Positions 24,901-33,040 of a stretch of 64,000 nt of DNA are shown piece after piece. This DNA is from Fasciolopsis buskii (lineage: Eukaryota > Platyhelminthes > Trematoda > Plagiorchiida > Fasciolidae): positions 3,590 to 67,589 of the forward strand of contig LUCM01008726.1 in assembly GCA_008360955.1 (NCBI GenBank), written 5' to 3'. The translations under genes and the position numbers were made by a program. Each line of letters starts with the position of its first letter. Within the stretch, counting starts at the first letter, position 1. Under the pieces are notes generated by a model. It was given only the letters and a program-made list of their open reading frames with translations. It had not been told where the DNA came from and made no database searches.

Positions 24901-27900
24901 TACGACTCCGAAACGGCCGCTGGGAGAAGACGTGCAAAGACTTTAGGAGTTTGTGCACGGGTATCTTCGTAGCATTGGTAAGATATGGGGGAAGAGTTCT
25001 GTCAGTAACTTAGGCTAAGCGTAAGGTACCGGGTCCTTGCGTTCAATCTTTAGGGAAGCCACCGAATGTGAATAGATTGAAGTGCTTGGGGCACGTTTTG
25101 CGAATGTCCACAAGGTGACTGCTTCGTTATGCGTGTTTTGTGAGGCAGGTAATGGTTGGTAGAAGAGCTGAGGTGGCTATTCGATTACATGGAAATTAAA
25201 GCATGAAAATTCTAACTAATGGGCTGGCTCGTGTAGGTGCAGTTAGACCACTGTGTTTCGGTCCAAGAGATTCCCCCAAGTGATGGTTAGGGACAATCAG
25301 CGGTGTAGTCCGATGTCGCAGTCGGTGGCGTTCTTGCATCTATAATCCGTTCTCGTCTGAATCGTTGTTTAACATGTTATTTCATACTCTATTTTTCACT
25401 TTCCTCGTCCTTTTTGTCTTTTTAAGTAGCTGTTGCTGCGAAGGTAGCAACAAAGGCCGGAAAACGTTGGTTTAAGTTTAATGACTGTGCAGACTGAATT
25501 GAACTGAGTTGAACGTGTAACTCAGTGAGGAAGGTAGCGGTTATTGGGGCTCTGCTGTTTGACGCTGAGTGAATGTGATGATTAAGTGTCATAAGGTTCC
25601 CATGACGTCAAACACTATTTGGTTTCTACACCCAAAATGTCCATTTTCAGGTTCGTCAGTTAAAACCAACAGAATGTATAGGAAATAAATCATATATCTC
25701 CAACTGATGCAGTTTTTTCTGTCTCTTAAGACACTGTTCTGATATTGTACCCTACACGAAAGATGTGGCCAGATTGGTTTTTTAAACAAAACAATTTGGA
25801 TTTCTTATTTGTTTTCTTGTCAACTCTGATCACATCGACTGCCGGAAACACTTTGTTTGCTCAACATCTTGCATGATTTGGACCTTGGAGCGTTGTGATG
25901 TCAGTCTTGGTCTGAGTTTATCGAAGATCATAATAAATTGAGCGAGTTAATATCCCTGATCCCTGGTTCGTCTTGGAATTCATTCCTGAGTTAGTCATGT
26001 TTAAAAACAAAGCAGCGTTTTTGGCCTCTGCTAATTTTTTTTTTTTTGACCGTCTGTTACTTTTCCTGCACCAACGGGCGCGTTTGTGACTTGTCATCCG
26101 GCCATTCCTGTATTGTGTGTTGCAGAACGTGCACGCATATTTTTGTTGTTATTTCGGTTTCGCGGATCCGAAATTGAGGCTTAAAATGCCTGATGAGAAT
26201 GCAAGTGCTCATCTACCATCACGCGTTCATATTTAGCATCGTTCCATTTTAGTGTCTCCCTGCAGTGATGTGTATATGTAAAGAACATTCCGATGTCTGG
26301 GTTAGTGAGGGAATCAAACTTACCTCTCAGGTTTTTTCCACTTCTGGTGTGATGTTTGGTTTTTCTAATTTGACAAGCAGTTGAGCCATTTGACAAGCAG
26401 GACCGAATGTTTATCTGTTATACACGTTGTTTGGACTATATACTCGTGTCGAAAACCACCCCCACCCCTTTCATATGGTATAATGCCCAACATTTACCGA
26501 TTTTTTTAAACCGTATGTACGCTTCACTTTCGCCGTTATTTTGAACTCTGAACAGCAGAGTATTGCTTAATTTCTTATCTCATTCTACTCACCCGATTCT
26601 TGAAAATATTTACCCAGAAGTTTCCAACTCCATGTATGTCCATTACAAAACCATTTTCTGATCATTTGAAGTATTAGACCATAATTTTCTATCGTTATAT
26701 TTCAGTTATCGTCTGAGGATGCCATGGAAATGGGTGCCTATCTTATTTTCTTGGCCACTTCTGGAGCTGAAGCGTACAGACAGCCGATCGAAGGTAAGTG
26801 TATAGATTCCTCTTCCAGGTTTGTTCAGATTTTGAGACCGATGAGTGTTCTTGTCGCAGATTTTTTGTTCATTCGTTCCAGTGGAAGTGTCTGGTTGTAT
26901 TACTTGTTTTATTGATAAACGACATTTCAGTCGATCCGGGCCCGTTGTCACTTAAAGTACTGAAGCACTATGTATTCCTATGCGTCTTTCAAAATCGTAA
27001 TTACTAGTTTTCATTGGCGGTTTGGGCTTTTTAGATTAAATTCAAATAATCCAGTGACGAATAAGTGCTAAATGGCGTAATGTTGTTTTCTGTTTCACCG
27101 CCAGTCGTCCAACGTTTACTTCCCAGTTCGTGTATGATAAATATGCACTGCTGGTGAATTCCGGTAAGGGTGATATAGCCTTCCAGTACTTCCATGGGGT
27201 TTATTGGTCAGTTGGGTATTAATCCTCCTGCCAAATCTTTCTAAGGTTTCCGTAAATCTGCTATTCCTTTCAAAATCTTGATGCCCGAGGTTGCAAAGTA
27301 CAGCTCACAGTCTCGCTCTACTCTAAAGTGCCATTATTGCGAAGGACACAGTCTTTCTTGTTATGCTGCGTGTCAACTGATTGAATACTTTTCGTAAACA
27401 GCAAAATCAAGGGACAATTATAAGCGCTAGTTGGCCATTAGACTGAGCCAGAGAAATTGTTGGTTCCCAGTGGACCTTGGAAGCTCTGACATACTACCTT
27501 CATCTGTTCAGTAACAGAGCTCCTATCACAGATTACCCTCATTCCAGGAAATGTGGAATGAAGTGTGCACGTTGCGATACTTGCTGTCGAAATTCCCTCT
27601 TTTATTCAACCTGTCTCTGGTCTTTCCCTGCTCTGTCTACCCATAGTGTCCCCACAGATAACACGCCGATAGTACTTTGAACACCAATGGCCTTTCCGGA
27701 ACTGCAGTTACAGATAGAATAATATTGTTCTCGAAGTTCCTGGGTTCCAAAATAATCTACTCTTTATTGGTGAGGATGAGTCGATTGTTGTCTCCATGTT
27801 GAAGAGGAGCTCGGTTAGAGACTCCGCTAATCGCCGGGTTATCGGCTCAGCCTCAGCAGCGTCAAAGCTGTTATCATCCGCTATTCTTCACAGTTTGTGT

Positions 27901-30900
27901 AATAATGTTTTGCTATGCAAAGACGTCCTCGCAGCCCTCGCCTTTGTCGATAGCTCTGGATTATAGCACTGTTTAGGATTGGAGAACCTAAGGACATATG
28001 TCCTTCCTCTATGAGTTGCATCGTCATAGCTCGGGTTGGGCTGACAGCTTTTATCCTTCTACACTATTTCTGATGGAGTACAGGATGATTGCGCTTTATC
28101 CATCCTTTTTAGTTTTGCCGTAGAGGATGTTTTGCACAGTGCACTATATAATCCATTGGATGATGAAGTGTAACCCTTCCTAGAGAACAGAGTACGATGA
28201 TGATGTCGGTTTGCTGAGCAACAGCGCACAAGCAGTCCAGTACGCGTTCGATCGCTAGGCGATTGAGGTGATACGGCGTGTTTCACACCTTCAAAATCCT
28301 AGGTACTTCTTCAAAGTTATTATGAGTCTGTGCCTGCAATTATTCTTTTTTCCGATCAACTGGAGGTAGTCAATAGCTTTCGTATCTCAGCAGTTTAACT
28401 GCAATTGGTGGTGTTTGCGGGCAGACCATATCACGGATTACGAAAGCCGAGGAAGTTTTCGCAGTCATGCGGCAATTTTGGTGCCACTGTGACATTCGAC
28501 TTTCCCTCAAAAGAAGGGTGTAAAATGCTGCGATTCATAGTGCTCTTTACTACTGTGAGACCTGATGCCTCCGCTTTGAGAATGTTCAGCGGCTTTGTGG
28601 ATTCTACCTGTGATGTTTTCGAAGTATTTCTCGAGTCTGATGAGGACTGTAGATGACTATTGACGAGATATATCGCTTGGTTTGTTACAGGCAGCCGTCC
28701 TTTGGGCGTGACGCTCACTCCACGCTCCCCTCATTTTGTATTTCATATTCTCCCTTTTTATTTTTTTGATGTTAAGCCATAAAGCGGAGAATGTTAAACA
28801 AACAAATATTGCCTGTTGAGTTTAGAATTGGCTAGCCAGTATTTATTTCTTTAGCGTATGAAGGTGTGATTATTTCTACGTTGGCCGTCACAGTGAGGCT
28901 GCTTTTTGATGTGATGTGCGACTTGCGCGCTCTGGTGACCCAATAAATTGTACAAGGCGACTTGTATCACGCCGAAGATGTCTTGAATATCGATTAGATA
29001 AAGTTTAACGACTTAGCCTCTTGGTCTTCCAGATTTGGGTTGGTGTGAGCTGATTATACACGATGGGATATCCCAAGCCGAATAGTCAATCATGCTTAGA
29101 AGGTCAGTTGGTAGAGGCCCGAAGAAGTAGTCCTGGTTGGAGATTGATTTGAACCGATAGCTCCATCAGAGACTTGAGTGAAAGAATAGCTGATCCAAAT
29201 GGACGGTCTTCCACTCACCCTCTCTCCGCTGCTTTGTGGACATGTTTCTATTGGAATCAAAGGTTTTGGCTGAGAATCCTAATCGTTCTCCTGCTTGTCG
29301 GCTGAACTCCCTAGCAGTACTCGTCCACAAATCTCAGTGAATAGTATAAACACACATCCCATACTGCATTGGTCATCGCGCAGGATAATCGGGACCGCGC
29401 TGCCCGTTGCCTCTAGCTGGAGAAGATGCGATGAATATGCCACCGCATAATTCCCCGATCTGAGTTAAAACTGCGCTACCTTGTGGGTACGACTTTTGAG
29501 GTAAAGATTCCGATTGTTTCTTAAGGAAAAACCCGTTCTGCAATATGGGCAGCCACGAAGTATCGACTGCCCAAATGTCTTTGGTTCGCTTTTGGCGGCG
29601 AACTTTTATAGTTTCTGTTCTTGAGACGTAGGGACCACGTAAGATGGCAGGAAAAACTACGGCTCGATAGATTTATCTGATGGTAGCATTAGTGGAGGAG
29701 AAGAAATAGTTTGGACGTACTACTTAAGCCCAACTGTTGGCTTCACTTAGCCGTCTTCAAACTCCGCACGCCCAGCCAGATGGGGCGACATGTTGCCTTA
29801 CCTAGAACTTTTGAAACTTTCAAAATAGATGTGGGCTATCTCTCCGAAAAGCGCATACATGACCCCCTTTCCGTAATCACTCTTCTTAGCCCGGATAAAC
29901 TTCTTTCCCTCGCTTCATTTTTCGCCTGTCAGGCGATCCGGTTTCGAGGGTTCGTGGTCGGGATGGCATTGGGTTCGCTGTAAACATGCGAGCCGAACTT
30001 GTTCTGTTGAACTAGATCCTAATCAACAATTGTTTGTGTGCAGTTCCATTGAACGGTTCTATGCACTTTAATAGCAGTCGACTGAAGTGTCATTGTCTGT
30101 TCGTCGTAATTGTGTATGCACCCAGTGATTTCTGCTCTGTTGAAGCTTGAGACGAGTTGTCCAGAAGGGTTATCTTGGTTGATCCGAGATGTGCATTCAA
30201 TGGACGCTGGTGGTTGTAGCTGTTTATCTCACTGCCGAATTTGGCGGATACGGAACGGGAAGTCGTGGGCACTGACAACGGTGATCGTCTCATCTAAATT
30301 GATTCTAACTACATACTGTTTCTGATAAAAAGGAAGTTTTATGGAAGCGACATCGATTTACTAAATGCCCTCCTCCGCCTTCACAGCGTTGAACTCGGAT
30401 CGCTCTTATTGTTATCGGTCACCGGTGGCATGAGATCACTGTGGTGCACAAGTCTGCAGTCATGTCGTGTTCGTCAAATTTAGCTCTTTGTCCCACTTGT
30501 TTTAAGTTTTGCCTCCGGCCTGCGCATTCTATAGACCTGTTAGGTGTAACGTTACAGGATTCAGTCTGTGTTCGTTATTATTTCAGTTTCTCACTTGTTA
30601 GAGGTCATTGTACTACGAAATAGCGTATTCAATTAGCCATATAGTCGTGCATCTCACCTCTCTATCTCATCGGATGCCGATCACTTCTCTATCAGTTGTA
30701 CGTACAGAACGAAAGAGACCTACACTAAATAATCCAGGTTCCCGATCAATCTGAACGTGAACGATAAGTTGAACACGTGTTCGTATATGGTCTGTCTCAG
30801 TCGCCTGGCCATTGCTTACCGGTTTGCGCTGTACGACTCCGAAAACAACAGCATTTCGTTTACGAGCATCTAGAACAACTTTCCGTGTTCACTGGATATG

Positions 30901-33039
30901 ATTACGCGAATGCACACACAAATACAGGAGGCCATGATGACTGTCTTACACTGATTTCCTCTTTCACTCTGTTTCCAACTTTGTCGTTGAGATAGCTATG
31001 GAAATATCCCTATCTTGCTATGAGAATAGTGGCATTGATATTAGCTCAGACAGGAGACTGTCTGACTTAGAGTATGCGGGCGACGTTGTGTGCTGCTGAG
31101 TGAAGACCCAAGTAAGTTCCATCATCATCATCATCATCATCGTTCAGCGTTAAAAGGCAAGACAAGCCTCAATGACTGTTGCCTTTCCCCAGAGTTACAC
31201 GTCTATATAAAAAGAGTGAATATCCAAAGGGAACAGGGAGTGGACCTAAACATGCGAGAACAAATGAGACGCTGCTGCAGCCAACACACGGAACACAGTC
31301 TAACTGTACAAACGCACGTGTTTTCAATCATTCTGATTCGATAGAAAATGACAACACGATCGCCACTGTTCGCGGTTCATTGCCATATCCTTCAGTGTCT
31401 CCAGCAAGCTAATTGACGAGTCTTTCGGACCCCAACCACGAAGGCGTGAGACACCTACTTGACCTAAGTTCGCTGTACATCTTCTCATCCAACGTTGCCA
31501 CGTCATCTGTTGACCTTCACGTGGCTTCTTCCGCTCCATGGGAGGAACGCAAAATAGGGCACGGTGTGGTGGAAGAGTGTTCGCCATGCGCAACACGTGA
31601 CCCAACCAGCGTGGTCTACTAAGTTTCATAGGTTGGAACAAGCTATTCTCAGAAGTGGCACCCAATACCAGATTCCTAACCTCAATATTATCCACCCGGT
31701 CACTCCATCCAGTTCTAGCCATACTACGTAGACATGGATGGTAAGTAAGTTGCGAGTTTTCCCCAATCGTCTGAGCGATGGTGTAGTTATGTTTGGGATG
31801 GGTTTTGCACTTCGAAGTGTAAATGTTGTTACCGGACTAGATTTACTCAAAGTCGAACCTTGTTTTCGTAAAGGAGCAGCTAGGTTAGGTAGGTAGGTTT
31901 TCTTACTTGGTTAATTTTATCCCACCCTTCTGGGTCGTGTTTCGGTATGTACAGTTTTCGATTAACATTGTAGAATTTGAGGCGTTCCTGGTGTCGTCCC
32001 CTAGGTTTAATTTTGTCGCTGTATTTTTTTCGGTTCTGATATAGTGATGAGACATGTGTTTCCGGGCAAATTGTGTTCATCTATCCGTATGGGAAATATA
32101 CTACTGAGAAGAAAAACCAATACTTTCTTAGTATTCTTAGCCAAAACTCTACCCATCTTTCGAAATAATCGAGTGCTTTTCAATGTGGAAAAGATTCCAA
32201 GCGTCTAAAGGAGTACCAGAAGCCCATCGATGTACGGGTACATTATGGAAGATAGGTACAGACTGCTAGACTATAAGAAATTATGCATGTGTATAGCTAT
32301 CACCTATGCTGTCACGAATAAGTTGTTTAATTTTAATGGATGGCCAATAGTCGTTCAAAACCAATCGTCAATCTCGTATTGCTCAGCGTCAACCGGTCAT
32401 ATCACTCGGACGAATCTATTAGTACCCATCGAGGCCGTCTGGTCACTTCGCAACATTTGTTAATTCAAAAACCTTTCGCACTCTTATGACGTCAAAATGC
32501 GGTACTCACGTTGTATCAGTTGATACTCTTGTTAGCGCACATGAAAAATGCATACCTCTTGTCTTGTTAGGCTCTTAGTTAGTGCAAGATTTATCCACAA
32601 ATCCTTTTAGGCTTTACGCTGAAATTCAGAACCATCCCCAAAATATCATGGTAGTCAAATTAGATAAAACTGTCCGTATTTTGGCTATCGTGAGATGAAT
32701 CATCCAGATGATAAGGTTGGTTGGCTCCTGAACCACGAAAAATATTGCGATGGATGCCAATGTCTATTTAAGTCTTCGGATTGTCCCTTCGAATCTACCT
32801 TGTTTTCGATTTTTTACAATTCTCCCTTAGCCGTGTACCTCCTTCGGACGATCTACTTCCTAGTTATTCGCGACCAAGGAATCGCTGATCTCGCCCGGGC
32901 GTCTAACTTACCTGTTGTTCTCAAGGCCACGTTAAACGAGACCAACCAGCAGAATGCAGGTTCTACCCGCGGAAGTACTCCATATCATTTGATGCTTAAA
33001 TTGTTGGATGACTTCCTATGCAAATCCGGTGATGAATAA
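2846..33039 (+). CDS. DeSI/PPPDE isopeptidase with C-terminal PUL domain (whole gene model)
   Basis: Joined exons are 2846..2927, 2966..3057, 7191..7300, 7344..7641, 10990..11149, 17241..17437, 20168..20380, 20900..20971, 26706..26793 and 32864..33039: 1,488 nt, 495 residues plus stop, all phases consistent. Residues 1 to about 140 match the PPPDE (DESI1-type) fold: LYVYDLS near the start, GIWHTS with catalytic His36, and HNCNTFSN with catalytic Cys106. Human DESI1 is a 168-residue deSUMOylating isopeptidase using His38/Cys108. Residues from about 230 to the end look like a PUL domain, the Armadillo-like p97/Cdc48-binding module of PLAA/Ufd3. No thioredoxin domain lies between them, unlike the plant and fungal PPPDE-thioredoxin-PUL proteins. 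Inferred role: a cytosolic or nuclear ubiquitin/SUMO-type peptidase linked to p97. Catalytic activity and substrate are not shown. Exon 8's donor is non-canonical. Confidence 0.88.
2966..3057 (+). CDS. PPPDE-PUL gene, exon 2 (catalytic His)
   Basis: The acceptor is ACCGCAG|GA and the donor CCA|GTAAGT (phase 0). It completes Gly28 and encodes residues 29 to 58. [18 protein letters not shown] aligns with the human DESI1 stretch holding catalytic His38, making His36 the expected catalytic histidine. FYGSHGI follows, matching the family's FxGxGGI turn. Intron 2 (3058..7190) is 4.1 kb long. Confidence 0.9.
4290..4740 (+). mobile_element. RTE-A retrotransposon, 3' fragment
   Basis: A truncated RTE-clade element. 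The last about 70 codons of the polyprotein ([14 protein letters not shown] to a terminal NQND and stop at about 4511) are nearly identical to the tail at 39690..39868. About 200 bases of 3' UTR follow, ending in a GAT-rich tail at 4686..4714. The 5' truncation is typical of target-primed reverse transcription. Confidence 0.85.
5016..5035. repeat. (CA)n microsatellite
   Basis: About ten CA dinucleotides in tandem, seen directly, within intron 2. Confidence 0.9.
5270..5390 (-). repeat. tRNA-type SINE-like repeat, fragment
   Basis: GCCGGGCGACAGCGAGTTG followed by GGATCTGGAGTTCGAGCC matches the minus-oriented copies at 44520..44775 and 62790..63030. Only the region around the B-box-like GTTCGA part remains. 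Confidence 0.55.
7191..7300 (+). CDS. PPPDE-PUL gene, exon 3
   Basis: The acceptor is ATCAACAG|GGCCGT and the donor TTTCG|GTATGA (phase 2). It encodes residues 59 to 94 plus two bases of Arg95, starting GRTVLGEP and ending LLSVSTFR. This matches the GGTLLGPP to SLFR stretch of DESI1 that leads to the catalytic cysteine loop. A 43-nt intron separates it from exon 4. Confidence 0.88.
7344..7641 (+). CDS. PPPDE-PUL gene, exon 4 (catalytic Cys)
   Basis: The acceptor is TTTTCTTAG|AGGC and the donor TTTGAT|GTGAGT (phase 0). It encodes residues 95 to 194. [15 protein letters not shown] carries the catalytic Cys106 in the invariant HNCN(T/N)F motif, followed by [17 protein letters not shown], the PPPDE C-terminal signature. 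After about residue 140 the sequence is Ser/Gly-rich and low in complexity, a likely linker towards the PUL domain. Confidence 0.92.
9040..9260 (+). mobile_element. LINE (RTE-type) tail remnant
   Basis: The plus-strand frame reads [20 protein letters not shown], a decayed version of the (I/L)[19 protein letters not shown] block that ends RTE polyproteins in flukes. Frame breaks and the lack of flanking reverse transcriptase show it is an old fragment. Confidence 0.55.
9593..9681. repeat. AT-rich microsatellite
   Basis: TATATA/GCATAT simple sequence. The open frames through it are low-complexity artefacts. Confidence 0.9.
9679..9708. repeat. 30-bp hairpin motif, copy 1
   Basis: A 30-base motif from GTATAGGTCC to GGTCCTATAT follows an (AT)n tract and recurs without a change at 10021..10050. 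Its ends, TATAGGTCC and GGTCCTATA, are inverted repeats with one mismatch. Confidence 0.8.
10021..10050. repeat. 30-bp hairpin motif, copy 2
   Basis: A perfect repeat of 9679..9708, again directly after an (AT)n tract (about 9992..10020). It is followed at once by the 20-bp minisatellite. Confidence 0.8.
10051..10135. repeat. 20-bp palindromic minisatellite
   Basis: Three 20-base units (10051, 10071, 10091), a shortened fourth and the start of a fifth. The consensus resembles GnnRRCATAGGAnnCTATAG. Each unit contains an imperfect hairpin of ATAGG and CCTAT or similar. Confidence 0.8.
10990..11149 (+). CDS. PPPDE-PUL gene, exon 5 (linker / PUL start)
   Basis: The acceptor CTTCATACCAG|GAACC has a long T-rich tract. 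The donor is TCTTAA|GTATGT (phase 1). It encodes residues 195 to 247 and one base of residue 248. It starts [17 protein letters not shown] and includes a hydrophobic stretch ending EMFQLL that fits the first helices of a PUL domain. The domain boundary is an inference. Confidence 0.75.
11640..12310 (+). mobile_element. RTE-A retrotransposon, diverged 3' fragment
   Basis: The plus-strand frames contain [19 protein letters not shown] and then LGVSRLRGW, diverged forms of the [16 protein letters not shown] and VGVSRLRGW blocks of RTE-A. A 3' UTR with TGATGATGT at its end follows near 12290. The frame is interrupted. Confidence 0.75.
12980..14900 (-). mobile_element. RTE-B retrotransposon, endonuclease linker and reverse transcriptase
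   Basis: A second RTE-like family on the minus strand, broken into several frames. From 5' to 3' on the minus strand: a linker region (about 14560..14350); an RT palm segment with [20 protein letters not shown] and [14 protein letters not shown] (14179..13898); the catalytic block [13 protein letters not shown] (13739..13690, FADD intact); and the thumb and tail with [17 protein letters not shown] (about 13360) and PQWFGHVLG (13155). Frame shifts between segments make it non-autonomous. A fragment of the same family lies at 19180..19830. Confidence 0.8.
14930..15270 (+). mobile_element. RTE-type LINE tail fragment
   Basis: Plus-strand translation gives [21 protein letters not shown] and later, after frame breaks, sequence equivalent to the [12 protein letters not shown] block. 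This is the 3' portion of an RTE polyprotein, decayed. Confidence 0.65.
17241..17437 (+). CDS. PPPDE-PUL gene, exon 6 (PUL)
   Basis: The acceptor is AACTTTCAG|ATTTAAG and the donor AAATTG|GTAAGT (phase 0). It encodes residues 248 to 313. [19 protein letters not shown] fits the PUL helix that reads ALDxLRLAVxxP in PLAA, and the C-terminal [14 protein letters not shown] fits the helix just before the LCN motif. An open frame in another phase continues past the donor to 17673 but does not agree with the next exon. Confidence 0.8.
18375..18405. repeat. 13-bp perfect hairpin with two ATGCAAAT octamers
   Basis: ACAATGCAAATCC, a five-base loop ATTGA, then the exact reverse complement GGATTTGCATTGT. 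Each arm contains the octamer ATGCAAAT. Function is unknown; see findings. Confidence 0.85.
18875..18957. repeat. (TCTA)n(TA)n microsatellite
   Basis: TCTATCTATC repeats grade into about 28 TA dinucleotides. The tract is followed by ATAGGACC, which resembles the start of the 30-bp hairpin motif that also follows (AT)n at 9679 and 10021. Confidence 0.9.
19180..19830 (-). mobile_element. RTE-B retrotransposon fragment
   Basis: Base-level similarity to the reverse transcriptase part of 12980..14900 is visible: GGTAAAGGTTGCCCAGTCTTTGG here against GGATGAAGGTTGCCCACTTCTTGG there, and the parallel blocks around 19560. It is heavily decayed with no intact frame. Confidence 0.65.
20168..20380 (+). 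CDS. PPPDE-PUL gene, exon 7 (PUL)
   Basis: The acceptor is TTCCTTGCAG|CTGTG and the donor CCAAAT|GTGAGT (phase 0 at both ends). It encodes residues 314 to 384. It opens with LCNVLG, the counterpart of FCNCF in PLAA, and ends [17 protein letters not shown], matching the IALATLALNYS helix of the PUL domain. The middle is acidic and leucine-rich. Confidence 0.85.
20900..20971 (+). CDS. PPPDE-PUL gene, exon 8 (PUL, donor unclear)
   Basis: The acceptor is GTCGTGCAG|ACCCAC. It encodes 24 residues (385 to 408), including [11 protein letters not shown], which fills the gap expected between exons 7 and 9 when compared with the AQCLSLISTIL helix of PLAA. To stay in frame it must end after CAC at 20971, but the nearest GT lies two bases later (GG|GTGTGC). 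The exon is 72 nt and phase 0/0, so skipping it keeps the frame. The peptide fit is good; the donor is either non-canonical, a sequence error or misread here. Confidence 0.55.
21060..21275 (+). repeat. tRNA-type SINE-like repeat
   Basis: GGGTCGAATCCAAGATCTGCCGG is followed by a body with GTTGATGACGATGC and GGTCATGATTGCCGG. It matches, base block by base block, the copy at 62385..62650. The GGTTCGAATCC-like start is a pol III B box, suggesting a tRNA-derived SINE. Confidence 0.65.
22600..23350 (-). mobile_element. RTE-A retrotransposon 3' fragment (upstream duplication copy)
   Basis: On the minus strand, a 132-codon open frame (23205..22807) runs from [16 protein letters not shown] to a terminal NQND, followed by a 3' UTR and a (GAT)7 tail (22603..22623 as CAT on plus). 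The coding part is almost identical to 39470..39868, but the sequence upstream of it differs, so the element is internally deleted or recombined. Confidence 0.88.
24345..24353 (+). promoter_or_regulatory. decoy 3' splice site (copy of exon 10 acceptor)
   Basis: CTACTTCTTAG at 24336..24346 differs from the genuine acceptor CTACTTCCTAG at one base. If joined to exon 7 or exon 8 (both phase 0), the frame adds 19 residues and stops at TAA 24404..24406, removing the last third of the PUL domain. Use in RNA is unknown. Confidence 0.45.
24640..25590 (+). mobile_element. RTE-type LINE tail, strongly decayed
   Basis: Plus-strand fragments include FRYLGGCT, then a [17 protein letters not shown] relic of LLYGCETW, and [10 protein letters not shown], separated by stops and frame shifts. 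It ends near GTGATGATTAAG, resembling the GAT-rich RTE tail. Confidence 0.6.
26706..26793 (+). CDS. PPPDE-PUL gene, exon 9 (PUL)
   Basis: The acceptor is TTATATTTCAG|TTATCG and the donor ATCGAAG|GTAAGTG (phase 1). It encodes residues 409 to 437 and one base of Val438. [17 protein letters not shown] matches the DxEAxFRLLVALGTL helix of the PUL domain. This exon sits between the two copies of the 2.35-kb duplication. Confidence 0.82.
27610..27680 (+). mobile_element. RTE-A 5' region fragment
   Basis: TGCTCTGTCTACCCATAG and GTCCCCACAGATA are shared with 36970..37010, just upstream of the endonuclease start of the RTE-A element there. A short, old fragment. Confidence 0.5.
28530..28660 (+). mobile_element. 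LINE tail relic
   Basis: TACTGTGAGACCTGATGCCTC and the following bases resemble the CETWPLRxED coding block seen at 14950. Too short and decayed for a family call beyond RTE-type. Confidence 0.35.
29095..29420 (+). repeat. interspersed repeat family C, copy 1
   Basis: Shares ordered blocks with 36560..36895 and 60415..60700: GGTAGAGGCCCGAAGAAGTAG, GAGTGAAAGAATAGCTGATC, CAAAGGTTTTGGCTGAGAA and CATCGCGCAGGATAATCGG. All copies have the same orientation and are heavily diverged. Identity unknown. Confidence 0.7.
30518..32872. repeat. 2.35-kb segmental duplication, downstream copy
   Basis: Partner of 22001..24355. It covers the 3' end of intron 9, the branch and acceptor region and the first bases of exon 10, so this copy is likely the original and the upstream one the derived copy. 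That direction is an inference from gene structure. Confidence 0.93.
31117..31867 (-). mobile_element. RTE-A retrotransposon 3' fragment (downstream duplication copy)
   Basis: Same content as 22600..23350: a 132-codon frame at 31722..31324 with identical translation, and a GAT-repeat tail at 31120..31140. It was copied with the surrounding segment, not inserted separately. Confidence 0.88.
32864..33039 (+). CDS. PPPDE-PUL gene, exon 10 (last exon, stop)
   Basis: The acceptor is CTACTTCCTAG|TTATTCG (phase 1). It encodes residues 438 to 495 and TAA at 33037. [17 protein letters not shown] fits the last PUL helices (AxSLGV type), and [11 protein letters not shown] fits the terminal CRFILNLL helix. 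The acceptor and the first seven to nine exon bases lie inside the downstream copy of the duplication. The hexamer AATAAA overlaps the stop codon (33035..33040). Confidence 0.85.
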
Positions 33040-33040
33040 A
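33035..33040 (+). promoter_or_regulatory. AATAAA overlapping the PPPDE-PUL stop codon
   Basis: The end of the reading frame, GAT GAA TAA ACA, contains the poly(A) hexamer AATAAA. Another AATAAA occurs near 34820. Which one is used is not known. Confidence 0.4.

Larger units (their letters stand above)
20972..26705. other. intron 8 of PPPDE-PUL gene
   Basis: A 5.7-kb intron holding a SINE-like copy (21060..21275), the upstream copy of the 2.35-kb duplication (22001..24355) with its RTE-A fragment and decoy acceptor, and a decayed RTE fragment (24640..25590). No extra exon was identified from 25,600 to 26,705. Confidence 0.5.
26794..32863. other. intron 9 of PPPDE-PUL gene
   Basis: It contains a short stretch shared with the RTE 5' region (27610..27680), an RTE tail relic (28530..28660), a family C repeat (29095..29420) and the downstream duplication copy. 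30,000..30,500 shows nothing recognisable. Confidence 0.5.
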
